Of a stretch of DNA of 64,000 nt, positions 54,353 to 63,516 are shown one piece after another. Source of the stretch: Aliishimia sp039978895 (GTDB lineage Bacteria > Pseudomonadota > Alphaproteobacteria > Rhodobacterales > Rhodobacteraceae); the NCBI GenBank assembly GCA_039978895.1, contig JBDWAL010000029.1, forward strand, positions 124,001-188,000, written 5' to 3'. The position numbers and the translations under genes are program-made. A model generated the notes under the pieces. That model was given only the letters and a program-made list of their open reading frames with translations. It ran no database searches and was not told where the DNA came from. Numbering within the stretch: position 1 is the first letter of the stretch; every line of letters begins with the position of its first letter.

Positions 54353-55045
54353 ATGAATATCGCAATGTGGTCCGGGCCGCGCAATTTGTCGACGGCGATG
54401 ATGTATAGTTTCGGCGCGCGCGCGGATTTCAACGTGGTCGATGAACCGTTCTACGGCGCTTATTTGAAGCTAACGGGTTCCGATCACCCGGTGAGGGACG
54501 AAATCATCGCGGCAATGGAAACCAATCCGGAACTTGTTGCGGCTGATTTGAAAACCAGCGGCTATGTTAAACACATGACACAACACATGGTTCCAGGGAT
54601 TCCGCGAACCTGGTTTAGGGACGTAAAGCACGCGTTTCTCATTCGCCACCCTGCGCGCGTTGTCGCCAGTTATCATGTTAAACGCGAGAAACCGGTCCTA
54701 GAGGATATTGGCTTTCGCCAACAAGCCGAGATTTTCCAAGAAGTTCGTGCTCTTGGTCAAACGCCAATTGTCGTGGACAGCTTTGACATTCGCACGGACC
54801 CAGAAACGATGTTGCGCAAATTGTGTGGCGCTTTGGATATACCTTGGGATTCAGCGATGTTGTCTTGGCCCAAAGGCGGCCATTCATCTGACGGTGTTTG
54901 GGCCAAACATTGGTACGGGGCAGTGCACACTTCAACGAGTTTTGCCGCGCCTGAAGGCGCTTTGCCTGTGCTAGAACCCGATCTACAGGAAGTTGCGGAC
55001 GCCGCCATGCCTCATTACGAAGCGCTGGCGGCGTTCAAAATTTAG
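54353..55045 (+). CDS. Sulfotransferase-like protein
   Basis: The 230-residue protein is a P-loop fold of the sulfotransferase type: MWSGPRNLSTAMMYSF is the phosphosulphate-loop variant, HAFLIRHPARVVASYH the second PAPS-binding stretch, and the C-terminal part has the usual charged helices. These stand-alone bacterial proteins are poorly characterised, and their acceptor is unknown. ATG 54353 has GGAGAG 7 bases upstream and starts at the family start; the longer frame from 54251 is rejected. It converges on argG with four bases of overlap. Confidence 0.8.
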   Translation: MNIAMWSGPRNLSTAMMYSFGARADFNVVDEPFYGAYLKLTGSDHPVRDEIIAAMETNPELVAADLKTSGYVKHMTQHMVPGIPRTWFRDVKHAFLIRHPARVVASYHVKREKPVLEDIGFRQQAEIFQEVRALGQTPIVVDSFDIRTDPETMLRKLCGALDIPWDSAMLSWPKGGHSSDGVWAKHWYGAVHTSTSFAAPEGALPVLEPDLQEVADAAMPHYEALAAFKI

Positions 55046-56259
55046 CTGGTGCGTTTGTTCCGCGCGGCCAACAACTTCAGACGTAAAGCGTTCAATTGGA
55101 TGAACCCAGCTGCATCGGCTTGATCGTAAGCGCCAGCGTCGTCTTCAAAGGTTACGTGCGCTTCAGAGTAAAGCGAGTGGTCAGACCAACGGCCCACACA
55201 CGTTGCGCTGCCTTTATAAAGTTTCAAGCGCACGGTGCCTGTGACGTGTTCTTGGCTTTTGTCGATCGCCGCTTGCAGCATATCGCGTTCGGGAGAGAAC
55301 CAAAAACCGTTGTAAATCAGTTCTGCATAACGGGGCATCAGCTCGTCTTTAAGGTGGGCTGCGCCGCGATCCAAAGTGATGGATTCGATGCCTCTATGTG
55401 CTTCGAGCAACAAAGTCCCGCCTGGTGTTTCGTAAATACCACGGGATTTCATGCCAACAAAGCGTCCTTCGACCAAATCAAGGCGTCCGCAGCCATGCTT
55501 CCCGCCAAGTTCGTTCAGTTTGGTCAGAATTGTTGCGGGCGACATCGCTTCGCCATTGATCGATACCGCATCGCCTTTTTCAAATCCGACTTCGACATAT
55601 TCAGGCGTATCAGGCGCTGCTTCGGGATGAGCAGTTCGCTGGTAGACGTAGTCTGGTGCCTCAACTGCAGGATCTTCCAGAACTTTGCCTTCAGACGAAG
55701 TGTGCAATAGGTTCGCGTCCACACTGAATGGTGCTTCGCCGCGCTTGTCTTTTGCGATTGGGATTTGGTTCTTCTCGGCAAAGTCGATCAGTTTGGTCCG
55801 GGACGACAAATCCCATTCACGCCACGGCGCGATGACTTTGATGTCTGGGTTCAAAGCATATGCGCTTAACTCAAACCGCACTTGGTCGTTGCCTTTGCCC
55901 GTCGCGCCGTGGGCGACCGCGTCAGCCCCTTCGGCTTCAGCGATTTCGACCAAACGCTTAGAAATCAAAGGTCGCGCAATTGACGTACCTAGCAAATACA
56001 GCCCTTCATAGACGGCATTGGCGCGAAACATGGGGAAAACGAAGTCTCGGACGAATTCTTCACGCACATCTTCGATGTAGATTTTGGACGCGCCCATAAC
56101 TTCGGCTTTTGCGCGAGCGGGTTCAAGCTCTTCGCCTTGTCCGAGATCGGCTGTGAAGGTGATGACCTCGCAGCCATATTCTGTCTGTAACCATTTAAGG
56201 ATGATCGAAGTATCTAGGCCGCCGGAATAGGCCAGCACGACTTTTTTTGGCGCGGACAT
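55042..56259 (-). CDS. argG: Argininosuccinate synthase
   Basis: ArgG joins citrulline and aspartate with ATP in arginine synthesis. The N-terminal P-loop pyrophosphatase motif VLAYSGGLDTSIILKWL, AVAHGATGKGNDQVRFEL and the EVGFEKGDAVSING region are all present, and the length of 405 residues is standard. It is divergent from ilvA across 141 bp. No argH is nearby. Confidence 0.97.
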   Translation of the reverse strand: MSAPKKVVLAYSGGLDTSIILKWLQTEYGCEVITFTADLGQGEELEPARAKAEVMGASKIYIEDVREEFVRDFVFPMFRANAVYEGLYLLGTSIARPLISKRLVEIAEAEGADAVAHGATGKGNDQVRFELSAYALNPDIKVIAPWREWDLSSRTKLIDFAEKNQIPIAKDKRGEAPFSVDANLLHTSSEGKVLEDPAVEAPDYVYQRTAHPEAAPDTPEYVEVGFEKGDAVSINGEAMSPATILTKLNELGGKHGCGRLDLVEGRFVGMKSRGIYETPGGTLLLEAHRGIESITLDRGAAHLKDELMPRYAELIYNGFWFSPERDMLQAAIDKSQEHVTGTVRLKLYKGSATCVGRWSDHSLYSEAHVTFEDDAGAYDQADAAGFIQLNALRLKLLAARNKRTS

Positions 56260-56400
56260 TGTTCATTTTCCTATGTCTGTATCGGGCGCGTCGGTAACGG
56301 GTTTTCGTGACCAGAGCAAGCGATGCGGCAGCCATTGGTTGCAAATAGCGTTGCGCGAGGCGTAGGTGAAGGGAAGATAGTGCAAAGGAGCGCCCTTTTA

Positions 56401-57639
56401 GTGTCCGATTTTAAAACAGCCGCGGATGCAGCGACCAAACTGATGCGCGGTGTGTTTCCTGCAACGCCTTTGCTTAGAAATGACCATCTATCTGCGAAAT
56501 ATGGTGCAGACATCTGGTTGAAACGCGAAGATCTTAGCCCTGTACGTTCTTACAAATTGCGTGGCGCGTTCAATGCAATGCGCAAAGTTTTGGCGACGTT
56601 GCCGGGCCAAAGCCTTTTTGTCTGTGCGAGCGCTGGCAACCATGCCCAAGGTGTTGCGTTTATGTGTAAACATTTCCAGAAACGTGGCGTGATCTTCATG
56701 CCAGTCACAACGCCCCAACAGAAAGTCATGAAGACCCAGATGTTTGGTGGGGATTTTGTGGATATTCAACTCATCGGTGATTATTTCGACGATACCCTTG
56801 CAAGCGCACAAGAATTTTGCACCCGAAAAGGGGGTCATTTTTTGTCTCCTTTCGATGATGATGATGTGATCGAGGGTCAGGCCTCCGTTGCAACAGAGAT
56901 AGTTGACCAGTTGGGTCGTTTACCAGATTTGGTCGTTTTACCCGTAGGTGGCGGCGGATTATCGTCAGGAATTTTCAGTTACCTAGGAGACTCAGTCGAC
57001 TATCGACTTGTGGAACCTTCGGGTGCACCAAGCCTGAAAGCGGCGCTAAGTGCCGGCGGGCCGATAGATGTGTCGCCAGTCAACAGTTTCGTGGATGGGG
57101 CGGCTGTTGCTCAAATTGGGCAAAAAACCTTTGCACGCTTAAAGACATTCGATGCGACAAACGTATTGGCGATACCTGAAGATCGCATCTGCACAACAAT
57201 GATCGAGATGCTGAATGTCGAAGGTATCGTGCTGGAACCCGCTGGCGCGTTGTCCATTGAGGCCCTCAAAGATCTAGAAGTGCAGATCGCAGGTAAGACA
57301 GTGGTTTGTGTCGCATCTGGTGGAAATTTCGATTTCGAACGCTTGCCGGAAGTCAAAGAGCGGGCTTTGCGCTCTTCGGGCATCAAGAAATATTTCATCC
57401 TAAGGATGCCGCAACGCCCCGGCGCGCTGAAGGACTTTCTGAATATGCTTGGCCCGCAAGACGATATTGCTAGGTTCGAATATCTCAAGAAATCTGCCCG
57501 CAATTTTGGTTCTGTTTTGATCGGTATCGAGACCACCCATCCAGATAATTTCGCCGCTTTTTTGGCGAAATTGGACGCGGATGACTTTTCTTACACGGAC
57601 ATCACCAACGATGAAACGTTGGCGCAATTTGTGATTTAG
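56401..57639 (+). CDS. ilvA: Threonine dehydratase
   Basis: IlvA converts threonine to 2-oxobutyrate, the first step of isoleucine synthesis. The PLP lysine is in REDLSPVRSYKLRGAFNAM, SAGNHAQGVAF binds the phosphate, and VVLPVGGGGLSSGI is the glycine loop. A C-terminal ACT-like regulatory part begins near KKYFILRMPQRPGAL, which is shorter than in Escherichia coli IlvA. GTG 56401 has AAAGGAG 10 bases upstream and gives 412 residues; the longer frame from 56323 has no family support. An SDR gene follows. Confidence 0.94.
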   Translation: MSDFKTAADAATKLMRGVFPATPLLRNDHLSAKYGADIWLKREDLSPVRSYKLRGAFNAMRKVLATLPGQSLFVCASAGNHAQGVAFMCKHFQKRGVIFMPVTTPQQKVMKTQMFGGDFVDIQLIGDYFDDTLASAQEFCTRKGGHFLSPFDDDDVIEGQASVATEIVDQLGRLPDLVVLPVGGGGLSSGIFSYLGDSVDYRLVEPSGAPSLKAALSAGGPIDVSPVNSFVDGAAVAQIGQKTFARLKTFDATNVLAIPEDRICTTMIEMLNVEGIVLEPAGALSIEALKDLEVQIAGKTVVCVASGGNFDFERLPEVKERALRSSGIKKYFILRMPQRPGALKDFLNMLGPQDDIARFEYLKKSARNFGSVLIGIETTHPDNFAAFLAKLDADDFSYTDITNDETLAQFVI

Positions 57640-57648
57640 GGAGCGCAG

Positions 57649-58461
57649 ATGAATTTTTCTAACAAGATAATCGCGATCACAGGTGGTGGCAGTGGCATCG
57701 GTGCAGCGCTTGCGTACAAAGTTGCCAAACTAGGTGCGCGGGTGATTATTGCTGATCGCAATCATGATGCCGCCCAAAGCGTTGCCGCGCAAACAGATGG
57801 ATTGGCGTTGGCCTGCGACGTGTCGGAGGAAACCAACATCCAAACAATGATTTCCGAAGCGGAATCGCAGATTGGTCCGATAGATATTTTTGTGTCGAAC
57901 GCAGGGCTTGGTCGGGGTGATCCGAGTCACGCCGCATCAGCACCTGATGAGGATTGGATGTTGAATTGGAATGTCCATGTCATGGCTCATGTTTGGGCCG
58001 CGCGAGCATTGTTGCCGGGTATGATTGAGCGAGGGCATGGGTATTTTGTTAATGTGGCATCTGCTGCGGGCCTGTTAAATCAGATTGGCGACGCGGCTTA
58101 TTCGGCGACCAAACATGCTGCTGTTAGCTTTGCTGAGTCGATTTCAATTGCCCATGGAAAAGACGGTATAGGTGTGTCTGTGGTATGTCCTCAATACGTG
58201 GCGACACCACTTATTGGTCTGTCGGAAGAAGACGCCAAAACACGTGAAAGCCTGATGACGGCAGCCGACGTTGCAGATGTTGTTTTGCTTGGAATTTCTG
58301 AAAACCGTTTCCTAGTTTTGCCTCACCCTCAAGTGGCAGATTACACTAAGTTGCGTGGCGAAGATCACGGACAGTGGATCACCGGAATGCAGTTGCTGCG
58401 CGCCAAAGCAATTGCAACCTATGGCAAGGCAAGCGCCGAAGAACTGTACAAGATGATCTAA
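57649..58461 (+). CDS. SDR family oxidoreductase
   Basis: The 270-residue protein has the classical short-chain dehydrogenase features: cofactor motif TGGGSGIGAALA, NAG in FVSNAGLG, catalytic Ser in NVASAAGL, and YSATKHAAVSFAE with the Tyr-x-x-x-Lys pair. The late part (VVCPQYVATP) fits NAD(P)-dependent alcohol or hydroxy-acid dehydrogenases, but the substrate is not known. It starts 9 bp after ilvA and converges on the Hpt gene. Confidence 0.88.
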   Translation: MNFSNKIIAITGGGSGIGAALAYKVAKLGARVIIADRNHDAAQSVAAQTDGLALACDVSEETNIQTMISEAESQIGPIDIFVSNAGLGRGDPSHAASAPDEDWMLNWNVHVMAHVWAARALLPGMIERGHGYFVNVASAAGLLNQIGDAAYSATKHAAVSFAESISIAHGKDGIGVSVVCPQYVATPLIGLSEEDAKTRESLMTAADVADVVLLGISENRFLVLPHPQVADYTKLRGEDHGQWITGMQLLRAKAIATYGKASAEELYKMI

Positions 58462-58784
58462 CCTGTCAAACGGTTTTCAGTGTCGGCCAAGAACGCGGAC
58501 TTAGATGCATGATAGCTCGCGATTATCGCATTGGTATCTATGCTATCTACAGCACCGTTTGATGCATTGGTTTCGCCAACTTGGCAGAGATCCGAAAATT
58601 CAGTGAACCCTAAATTTAACGCGCTACCCTTCAAGAAATGCAGATCATGCTCCAACGAGCGCCCGGGAACGCCCAAATTGCCAATTGTTTCTTCGACCTC
58701 GTCCAAGAACAACTCTACAACTTCTTCAAAGTCCTCAGCGCCGACTTCGTCGCGTAGCTCAATTACTTTTGGCCAATAGATCAT
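58458..58784 (-). CDS. Histidine phosphotransfer (Hpt) domain protein
   Basis: This is a 108-residue four-helix protein with the phosphorylatable histidine at residue 49 in LHFLKGSALNLGF, the Hpt signature. Hpt proteins relay phosphate between a hybrid kinase and a response regulator. It has a CGGAGA site upstream. It is divergent, across 144 bp, from a response-regulator/phosphatase gene, which is a natural candidate partner. No cognate histidine kinase is present in this window apart from regB. Confidence 0.88.
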   Translation of the reverse strand: MIYWPKVIELRDEVGAEDFEEVVELFLDEVEETIGNLGVPGRSLEHDLHFLKGSALNLGFTEFSDLCQVGETNASNGAVDSIDTNAIIASYHASKSAFLADTENRLTG

Positions 58785-58928
58785 CGCAAATCTCCGTTTT
58801 GCGTAGGGCTATCAAATCAAGATTTATGCCTCGTTACTTGCTAAAAATTGAGACATTAAAATTCTAACATTGAGAGATTGTTCACGTCGGCGAGGCAGGT
58901 TGGCGCTTGGAAATAATTTGGTTGAACC

Positions 58929-60197
58929 ATGCTCAAAGCCCAAAATATCGAAGACAACGAACTCCCACAGAAAAATGCGGGTTCCCGCAAAGTTTTGGTC
59001 GTGGATGACAGCAGGTTGATGCGTAAAATCTTGTCTTCATCGTTAAAAAAGTGGGGGTACGATGTTTCTGTAGCTGAGAGTGCGGAACAGGCGATGGAAC
59101 TAAGCGCAGAAATAATGCCAGAAATTGTGGTTAGTGATTGGATGATGCCCGGTATGAGCGGCCCTGAATTTTGCCGCGCGTTTCGGGACTTGCCATCCAA
59201 CCAATATACTTATTTTATTTTGCTCACCTCAAAGTCAGACAAATCTGAAATCGCGCTCGGCCTTGAGGCTGGGGCGGATGATTTTCTAACCAAACCACCG
59301 GACAATCACGAACTTCGTGCGAGAATTAGAGCAGGCGAACGCATTCTTGATATGCAGACGCATCTAAAAGAGAAAAACCGCGAGCTTGGTGATGCCTTGC
59401 GCGAGGTTGAGCGTCTGAATGATGCGCTAGACCACGATCTACGCGAGGCTAGGCAGTTACAACAATCGCTTTTACCCGAACGCCACAGCAGCTTTGGGGC
59501 CTGCGATGTATCGGTTTTGTTGCAATCTAGTGGATACGTCGGCGGGGATCTGGTTGGGTTCTACCCTGTTGGGAAAGATCATCTTGGCATGTACGCCATC
59601 GACGTTTCTGGTCATGGAATTAGTGCTGCGTTGATGACAGCGCGGCTTGCCGGGTTCTTGTCCTCTGTTGCGCCTGACCAAAATGTCGCGATGCGCAAAA
59701 CTGAAGATGGTGATTACCGTCCAATCCCACCGGCTCAAGCGATCGAAAACCTGAACAACCTTGTCCTCGACGAGATGGAGACAGAACATTATTTTACAAT
59801 GCTTTTGGGTGACCTGAATTTGCGAACCGGCTTGTTGACGCTTGGTCAAGCGGGTCATCCTCATCCTCTTTTGCAACGTGCGAATGGTGAAATGACGCAA
59901 GAATCGCCGGGCGGCTTTCCTGTTGGGTTGATGTATGGCGCTGGGTTTTCACAGTTTGAAGTTCAATTGAACCCAGGCGATCGCATTTTATTCCACTCAG
60001 ACGGCTTTACCGAGTGCCCAAATTTGGAAGGCGACATGATGGGCGAAGCGGGTCTGGAAGAAATCATCGAAAAAATCGGCGATTTACAGGGTACGTCGTT
60101 CATCGAAGCTTTGGTCTGGCATCTTGGCGAATTCGCCGGTGGCAGTAAGTTTCCTGATGATGTGTCAGCTGTCCTGCTTCAGTATAACGGAGCATAA
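58929..60197 (+). CDS. Response regulator fused to PP2C-type (SpoIIE) phosphatase
   Basis: The 422-residue protein has a receiver domain (VLVVDDSRLMRK, phosphoacceptor Asp70 in VVSDWMMPG, Lys in FLTKPP), then a coiled-coil linker (LREVERLNDALDHDLREA), and a SpoIIE/RsbU-type phosphatase domain with metal-binding DVSGHGISAALM and the GQAGHPHPLL stretch. Such proteins usually dephosphorylate an anti-anti-sigma factor and switch on a stress response. No RsbV or RsbW-like gene lies in the window. Divergent from the Hpt gene; it overlaps the NUDIX gene by 19 bp. Confidence 0.92.
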   Translation: MLKAQNIEDNELPQKNAGSRKVLVVDDSRLMRKILSSSLKKWGYDVSVAESAEQAMELSAEIMPEIVVSDWMMPGMSGPEFCRAFRDLPSNQYTYFILLTSKSDKSEIALGLEAGADDFLTKPPDNHELRARIRAGERILDMQTHLKEKNRELGDALREVERLNDALDHDLREARQLQQSLLPERHSSFGACDVSVLLQSSGYVGGDLVGFYPVGKDHLGMYAIDVSGHGISAALMTARLAGFLSSVAPDQNVAMRKTEDGDYRPIPPAQAIENLNNLVLDEMETEHYFTMLLGDLNLRTGLLTLGQAGHPHPLLQRANGEMTQESPGGFPVGLMYGAGFSQFEVQLNPGDRILFHSDGFTECPNLEGDMMGEAGLEEIIEKIGDLQGTSFIEALVWHLGEFAGGSKFPDDVSAVLLQYNGA

Positions 60198-60634
60198 AGC
60201 TTTGCATATCGCTGTAACATAAGGCGATCACCATCGTTCCCTATGGCGTCAATCGCCTCGCGCAATGTTAGCCACAAGATCTCATGATCTGTTTCGATTG
60301 GGTCATGAATTCGCCGAGCGGGCCGAGCAACATAAACCATGCAGAGCTTCTCGGCCCAAAGGTCATATTCGGGCATAAAGACAAACCGTCGGACGGCGCC
60401 AAGACGTCTGGGCATTGAAATTGACCAACCAGTCTCCTCTAGGACTTCGCGATATAAGGCATGGCGCGGCGATTCTCCGGGATCGATTCCGCCACCTGGC
60501 AATTGAATATCGGGCACTTCATTCATCTGTGCGGTCAGCAAAATGGATTGACCGAGGGGCAAGATAACGTAGGCGCCGGGCCGAAGTGTGTAACGCTGGC
60601 GGCGATCGGGTGTTTCACCAATACGAGGTATCAT
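60179..60634 (-). CDS. NUDIX hydrolase
   Basis: The protein, 151 residues from ATG 60634, has the Nudix box: GGGIDPGESPRHALYREVLEETGW. The surrounding LRPGAYVILPLGQSILLTAQ and the late DHEILWLTLREAIDAI are typical of housecleaning or dinucleoside-polyphosphate pyrophosphatases. The frame can be read from 60727, but the added residues look unconserved, and they would overlap the start of hslO. The substrate is unknown. It converges on the phosphatase gene and is divergent from hslO. Confidence 0.85.
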   Translation of the reverse strand: MIPRIGETPDRRQRYTLRPGAYVILPLGQSILLTAQMNEVPDIQLPGGGIDPGESPRHALYREVLEETGWSISMPRRLGAVRRFVFMPEYDLWAEKLCMVYVARPARRIHDPIETDHEILWLTLREAIDAIGNDGDRLMLQRYAKLYAPLY

Positions 60635-60725
60635 ATCTGGCACCGTATCATTGCTGGGGTTTTTCTTTTGCTTAGTGTGTCTATATAGCCTCGATATGCC
60701 AACCCGTGGCGCGTAAGGAAACCCC

Positions 60726-61712
60726 ATGAATAACGGTCAAAAGCTCGCGTGGGACGATACGGTCCTACCTTTTCAACTTGATGCAGCGGATATTCGCGGT
60801 CGCGTCGCCCGTCTGGATGGCGTGCTTGGCGGAATATTAAAGCAACATGACTATCCAGCCCAAGTCGAAGCGCTTGTGGCCGAGATGGCTTTGCTGACAG
60901 CGTTGATCGGTCAGACTATTAAGCTGCGTTGGAAGTTGTCGCTTCAAGTTCAAACCAACGGTCCTGTTCGTATGATTGCGACCGACTATTACGGTCCAGA
61001 CAAGGATGGGCAACCTGCACGCATCCGCGCTTATGCCAGCTTTGACAAGGATCGTCTGACTGAAGCGTCTTCGTTCGAGCAGCTGGGCGAAGGATATTTT
61101 GCAGTTATGATCGACCAAGGACAGGGCACGACGCCTTACAAAGGTATTACGCCGATTGCAGGCGGATCACTTGCGGCTTGTGCGGAGGCGTATTTCGCAC
61201 AATCCGAACAGTTACCCACACGGTTCCAACTTAGCTTTGGCCAATCGACCGAAGCTGGTGGTGATGAGCATTGGCGTGCAGGTGGAATCATGTTGCAGCA
61301 CATGCCAAAGGCGTCTCCCTTCGCTGCGCAAGCCGACGGCACTGGTGATGTCTTACAGGCGACCGATATTGTTCAAGGGGATGAAGCCGAAAATTGGACT
61401 CGGGTTAATGTTCTGTTGGATACTGTCGAGGATATCGAACTTGTTGGCCCGACGGTTCCGCCGAATGATTTGTTGGTACGTTTGTTCCACGAAGAAATTC
61501 CTCGTGTATATGAAACTCAGCAAGTGCAGTTTGGCTGTACCTGCTCTGAAGACCGAGTGAGGCAAAGCCTGTCGATCTACTCGTCTAAAGATATTGAGAA
61601 AATGACAACGAAAGAAGGTCGGGTCACGGCTGATTGCCAATTTTGCGGCGCTCATTACAATTTGGATCCAGACACGCTGGGCTTTGAAAATGACCAAAAG
61701 CCTGCCGTCTGA
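60726..61712 (+). CDS. hslO: Redox-regulated molecular chaperone Hsp33 (HslO)
   Basis: Hsp33 is a holdase activated by oxidation and heat when its zinc centre is lost. The N-terminal domain (VLGGILKQHDYP) leads to the C-terminal zinc site CTC-SEDRV and CQFC, a CxC...CxxC set of four cysteines. 328 residues is usual. An AAGGAA site lies 6 bases before the ATG. Its stop overlaps the next NUDIX gene by 23 bp. Confidence 0.95.
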   Translation: MNNGQKLAWDDTVLPFQLDAADIRGRVARLDGVLGGILKQHDYPAQVEALVAEMALLTALIGQTIKLRWKLSLQVQTNGPVRMIATDYYGPDKDGQPARIRAYASFDKDRLTEASSFEQLGEGYFAVMIDQGQGTTPYKGITPIAGGSLAACAEAYFAQSEQLPTRFQLSFGQSTEAGGDEHWRAGGIMLQHMPKASPFAAQADGTGDVLQATDIVQGDEAENWTRVNVLLDTVEDIELVGPTVPPNDLLVRLFHEEIPRVYETQQVQFGCTCSEDRVRQSLSIYSSKDIEKMTTKEGRVTADCQFCGAHYNLDPDTLGFENDQKPAV

Positions 61713-62301
61713 CCTGTTCACACGTGCAGTAAGTGCAATCGCTTGGGCGGGTGAAGGCTCTTCTGATTTTGACCTGAACAAAGATGTCGAAATGCCTGAG
61801 GGCCGAAAATTGCGCGACGCAGGTGTCTTGGTTCTGCTTCACGAAGTTCATGGCGCTTGGCGGATGTACCTAACAAAGCGCTCATCTGCCTTGCGCCATC
61901 ATCCGGGTCAGATCGCTTTCCCGGGCGGCAAAAAAGACGAGACGGATCACGATATTGATCAGACAGCCATGCGTGAAGCATGGGAAGAAATTGGGCTGCC
62001 CATAAATTCTGCGCGTGTCGTTGGACATCTTCCTTCTCACATTACGGTGACAGGATTTCGTGTAACGCCTGTCGTCGCAGTAATAGACGCCCCTTTCGAA
62101 ATACGACGTGAGCCAGGCGAGGTGGATGAAGTTTTTACTGTACCGCTGTCCCATGTGCTTGACCCAAGAAACTACTCAATTCAATCGCGACGGTGGCAGG
62201 GGCGACGACGCCACTATTATTCGGTTCCATTTGGCCCGTACTACACTTGGGGCGCGACGGCTCGAATTTTGCGCGGTTGGGCGGATGCGACACTGTCATG
62301 A
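61690..62301 (+). CDS. CoA pyrophosphatase-like NUDIX hydrolase
   Basis: The 203-residue protein resembles NudL-type CoA pyrophosphatases: the UPF0035-like LRHHPGQIAFPGGKKDETD segment precedes a Nudix box with REAWEEIGLP. These enzymes hydrolyse coenzyme A and its derivatives, though the true substrate is untested. ATG 61690 is chosen over the TTG two codons earlier. It overlaps hslO and, by four bases (ATGA), the CCA-adding enzyme gene. Confidence 0.9.
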   Translation: MTKSLPSDLFTRAVSAIAWAGEGSSDFDLNKDVEMPEGRKLRDAGVLVLLHEVHGAWRMYLTKRSSALRHHPGQIAFPGGKKDETDHDIDQTAMREAWEEIGLPINSARVVGHLPSHITVTGFRVTPVVAVIDAPFEIRREPGEVDEVFTVPLSHVLDPRNYSIQSRRWQGRRRHYYSVPFGPYYTWGATARILRGWADATLS

Positions 62302-63458
62302 CCAAAATTGTAGGTGAATGGCTCAACAAAGCAGAAACTCAGACGTTATTCGACCTTTATGAGGCTGAAGGGTATCAACTTTTCTTCGTAGGGGGCTGTG
62401 TGCGCAACGCGCTTCTTGGGGAAGATGTTTCTGACATTGATATGTGTAGCAATGCACCACCTGATGTCGCTGACCATTTTTTGAAAACGGCCGGTATACG
62501 GGTTATCCCGACGGGATTGGATCATGGTACGCTGACAGTCGTTTCCGCTGGTACCCCGCATGAGATTACGACGTTTCGAAAAGATATGGCAACGGATGGT
62601 CGGCGTGCTGTCGTCGCTTTTTCAGATAACATTGCGGATGATGCGCGGCGGCGGGATTTTACGATAAATGCGCTTTATGCAGACCGTTTCGGACAGATTG
62701 TCGACCCGCTTGGTGGTCTAGAAGATATTCCAAGTCGGAGGATTCGCTTCATAGAAGACCCTCACGCGCGCATTCAGGAAGATTACCTTCGTATATTGCG
62801 ATTTTTCCGGTTTCACGGGCGGCTCTCAAGGCAAGCACCTGAGGCTGACACATTAGACGCAATTGCGCGAAATATTGAAGGTCTTGGGCAGCTCTCCGTC
62901 GAACGCGTGACGTCAGAACTGTTGAAAATACTTGGGCTAGCTGATCCTGCTTTTACGGTTGGCATTATGGAGCAAGTCGGCGTGCTTCAAGCTGTTTTAC
63001 CGGGCGCAAACATGAAGTACCTTTCCCTATTAATTCACTTTGAAGATGTTTTGAACTTGCCGCCGGACCCTTTGGCTCGGTTGACCGCGCTGGGTGGCGA
63101 AAACATGGTAGACGCTTTGCGGCTTAGTAAGGTGCAAGGCAAAAGTGTATTGTTAATGCATGACAACGTTGGTACCGGCTTGTCACCTGCTGCACTTGGG
63201 CACGCATTTGGCGCACAAACAGCTCTGAACATTATCGCGTTACGCAGTGCGATCTTTGAGACAATACCGCCAGAAAATGCGACCTCGGAAGTGGAGCGAG
63301 GTGAAAGCGATGTGTTTCCCGTCAAGGCAAGTGATCTGTCGGAAGCCTTTTCAGGCGTCACTATGGGGCGACGATTGAAGCAGTTGAAAGCCGCGTGGTA
63401 CCGCTCGGATTTGAAACTGTCCAAGGCCGCGTTATTATCTTTGCCAAACGACGCGTAA
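62298..63458 (+). CDS. cca: CCA tRNA nucleotidyltransferase
   Basis: This enzyme adds or repairs the 3'-CCA of tRNA. It is of the class II type: FVGGCVRNALLGEDVSDIDM contains the GG and DxD catalytic motifs, RRRDFTINALYADRFGQIVDP follows, and IQEDYLRILRFFRFHGRLS is the nucleotide-selection region. ATG 62298 overlaps the NUDIX stop; the longer frame from 62193 is not supported. 386 residues. A short gap precedes an ABC exporter gene. Confidence 0.96.
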   Translation: MTKIVGEWLNKAETQTLFDLYEAEGYQLFFVGGCVRNALLGEDVSDIDMCSNAPPDVADHFLKTAGIRVIPTGLDHGTLTVVSAGTPHEITTFRKDMATDGRRAVVAFSDNIADDARRRDFTINALYADRFGQIVDPLGGLEDIPSRRIRFIEDPHARIQEDYLRILRFFRFHGRLSRQAPEADTLDAIARNIEGLGQLSVERVTSELLKILGLADPAFTVGIMEQVGVLQAVLPGANMKYLSLLIHFEDVLNLPPDPLARLTALGGENMVDALRLSKVQGKSVLLMHDNVGTGLSPAALGHAFGAQTALNIIALRSAIFETIPPENATSEVERGESDVFPVKASDLSEAFSGVTMGRRLKQLKAAWYRSDLKLSKAALLSLPNDA

Positions 63459-63516
63459 GTGGGATAGCCATTCGGACTGTTCTGTTCGAAAGTGAACCTC
63501 CGCGAATCCTAAATAA

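Noticed and set aside
63470..63500. A LexA-type SOS box before the ABC exporter
   Set aside because: GTTC and GAAC are present, but the spacing and orientation do not match the alphaproteobacterial GTTC-N7-GTTC pattern.
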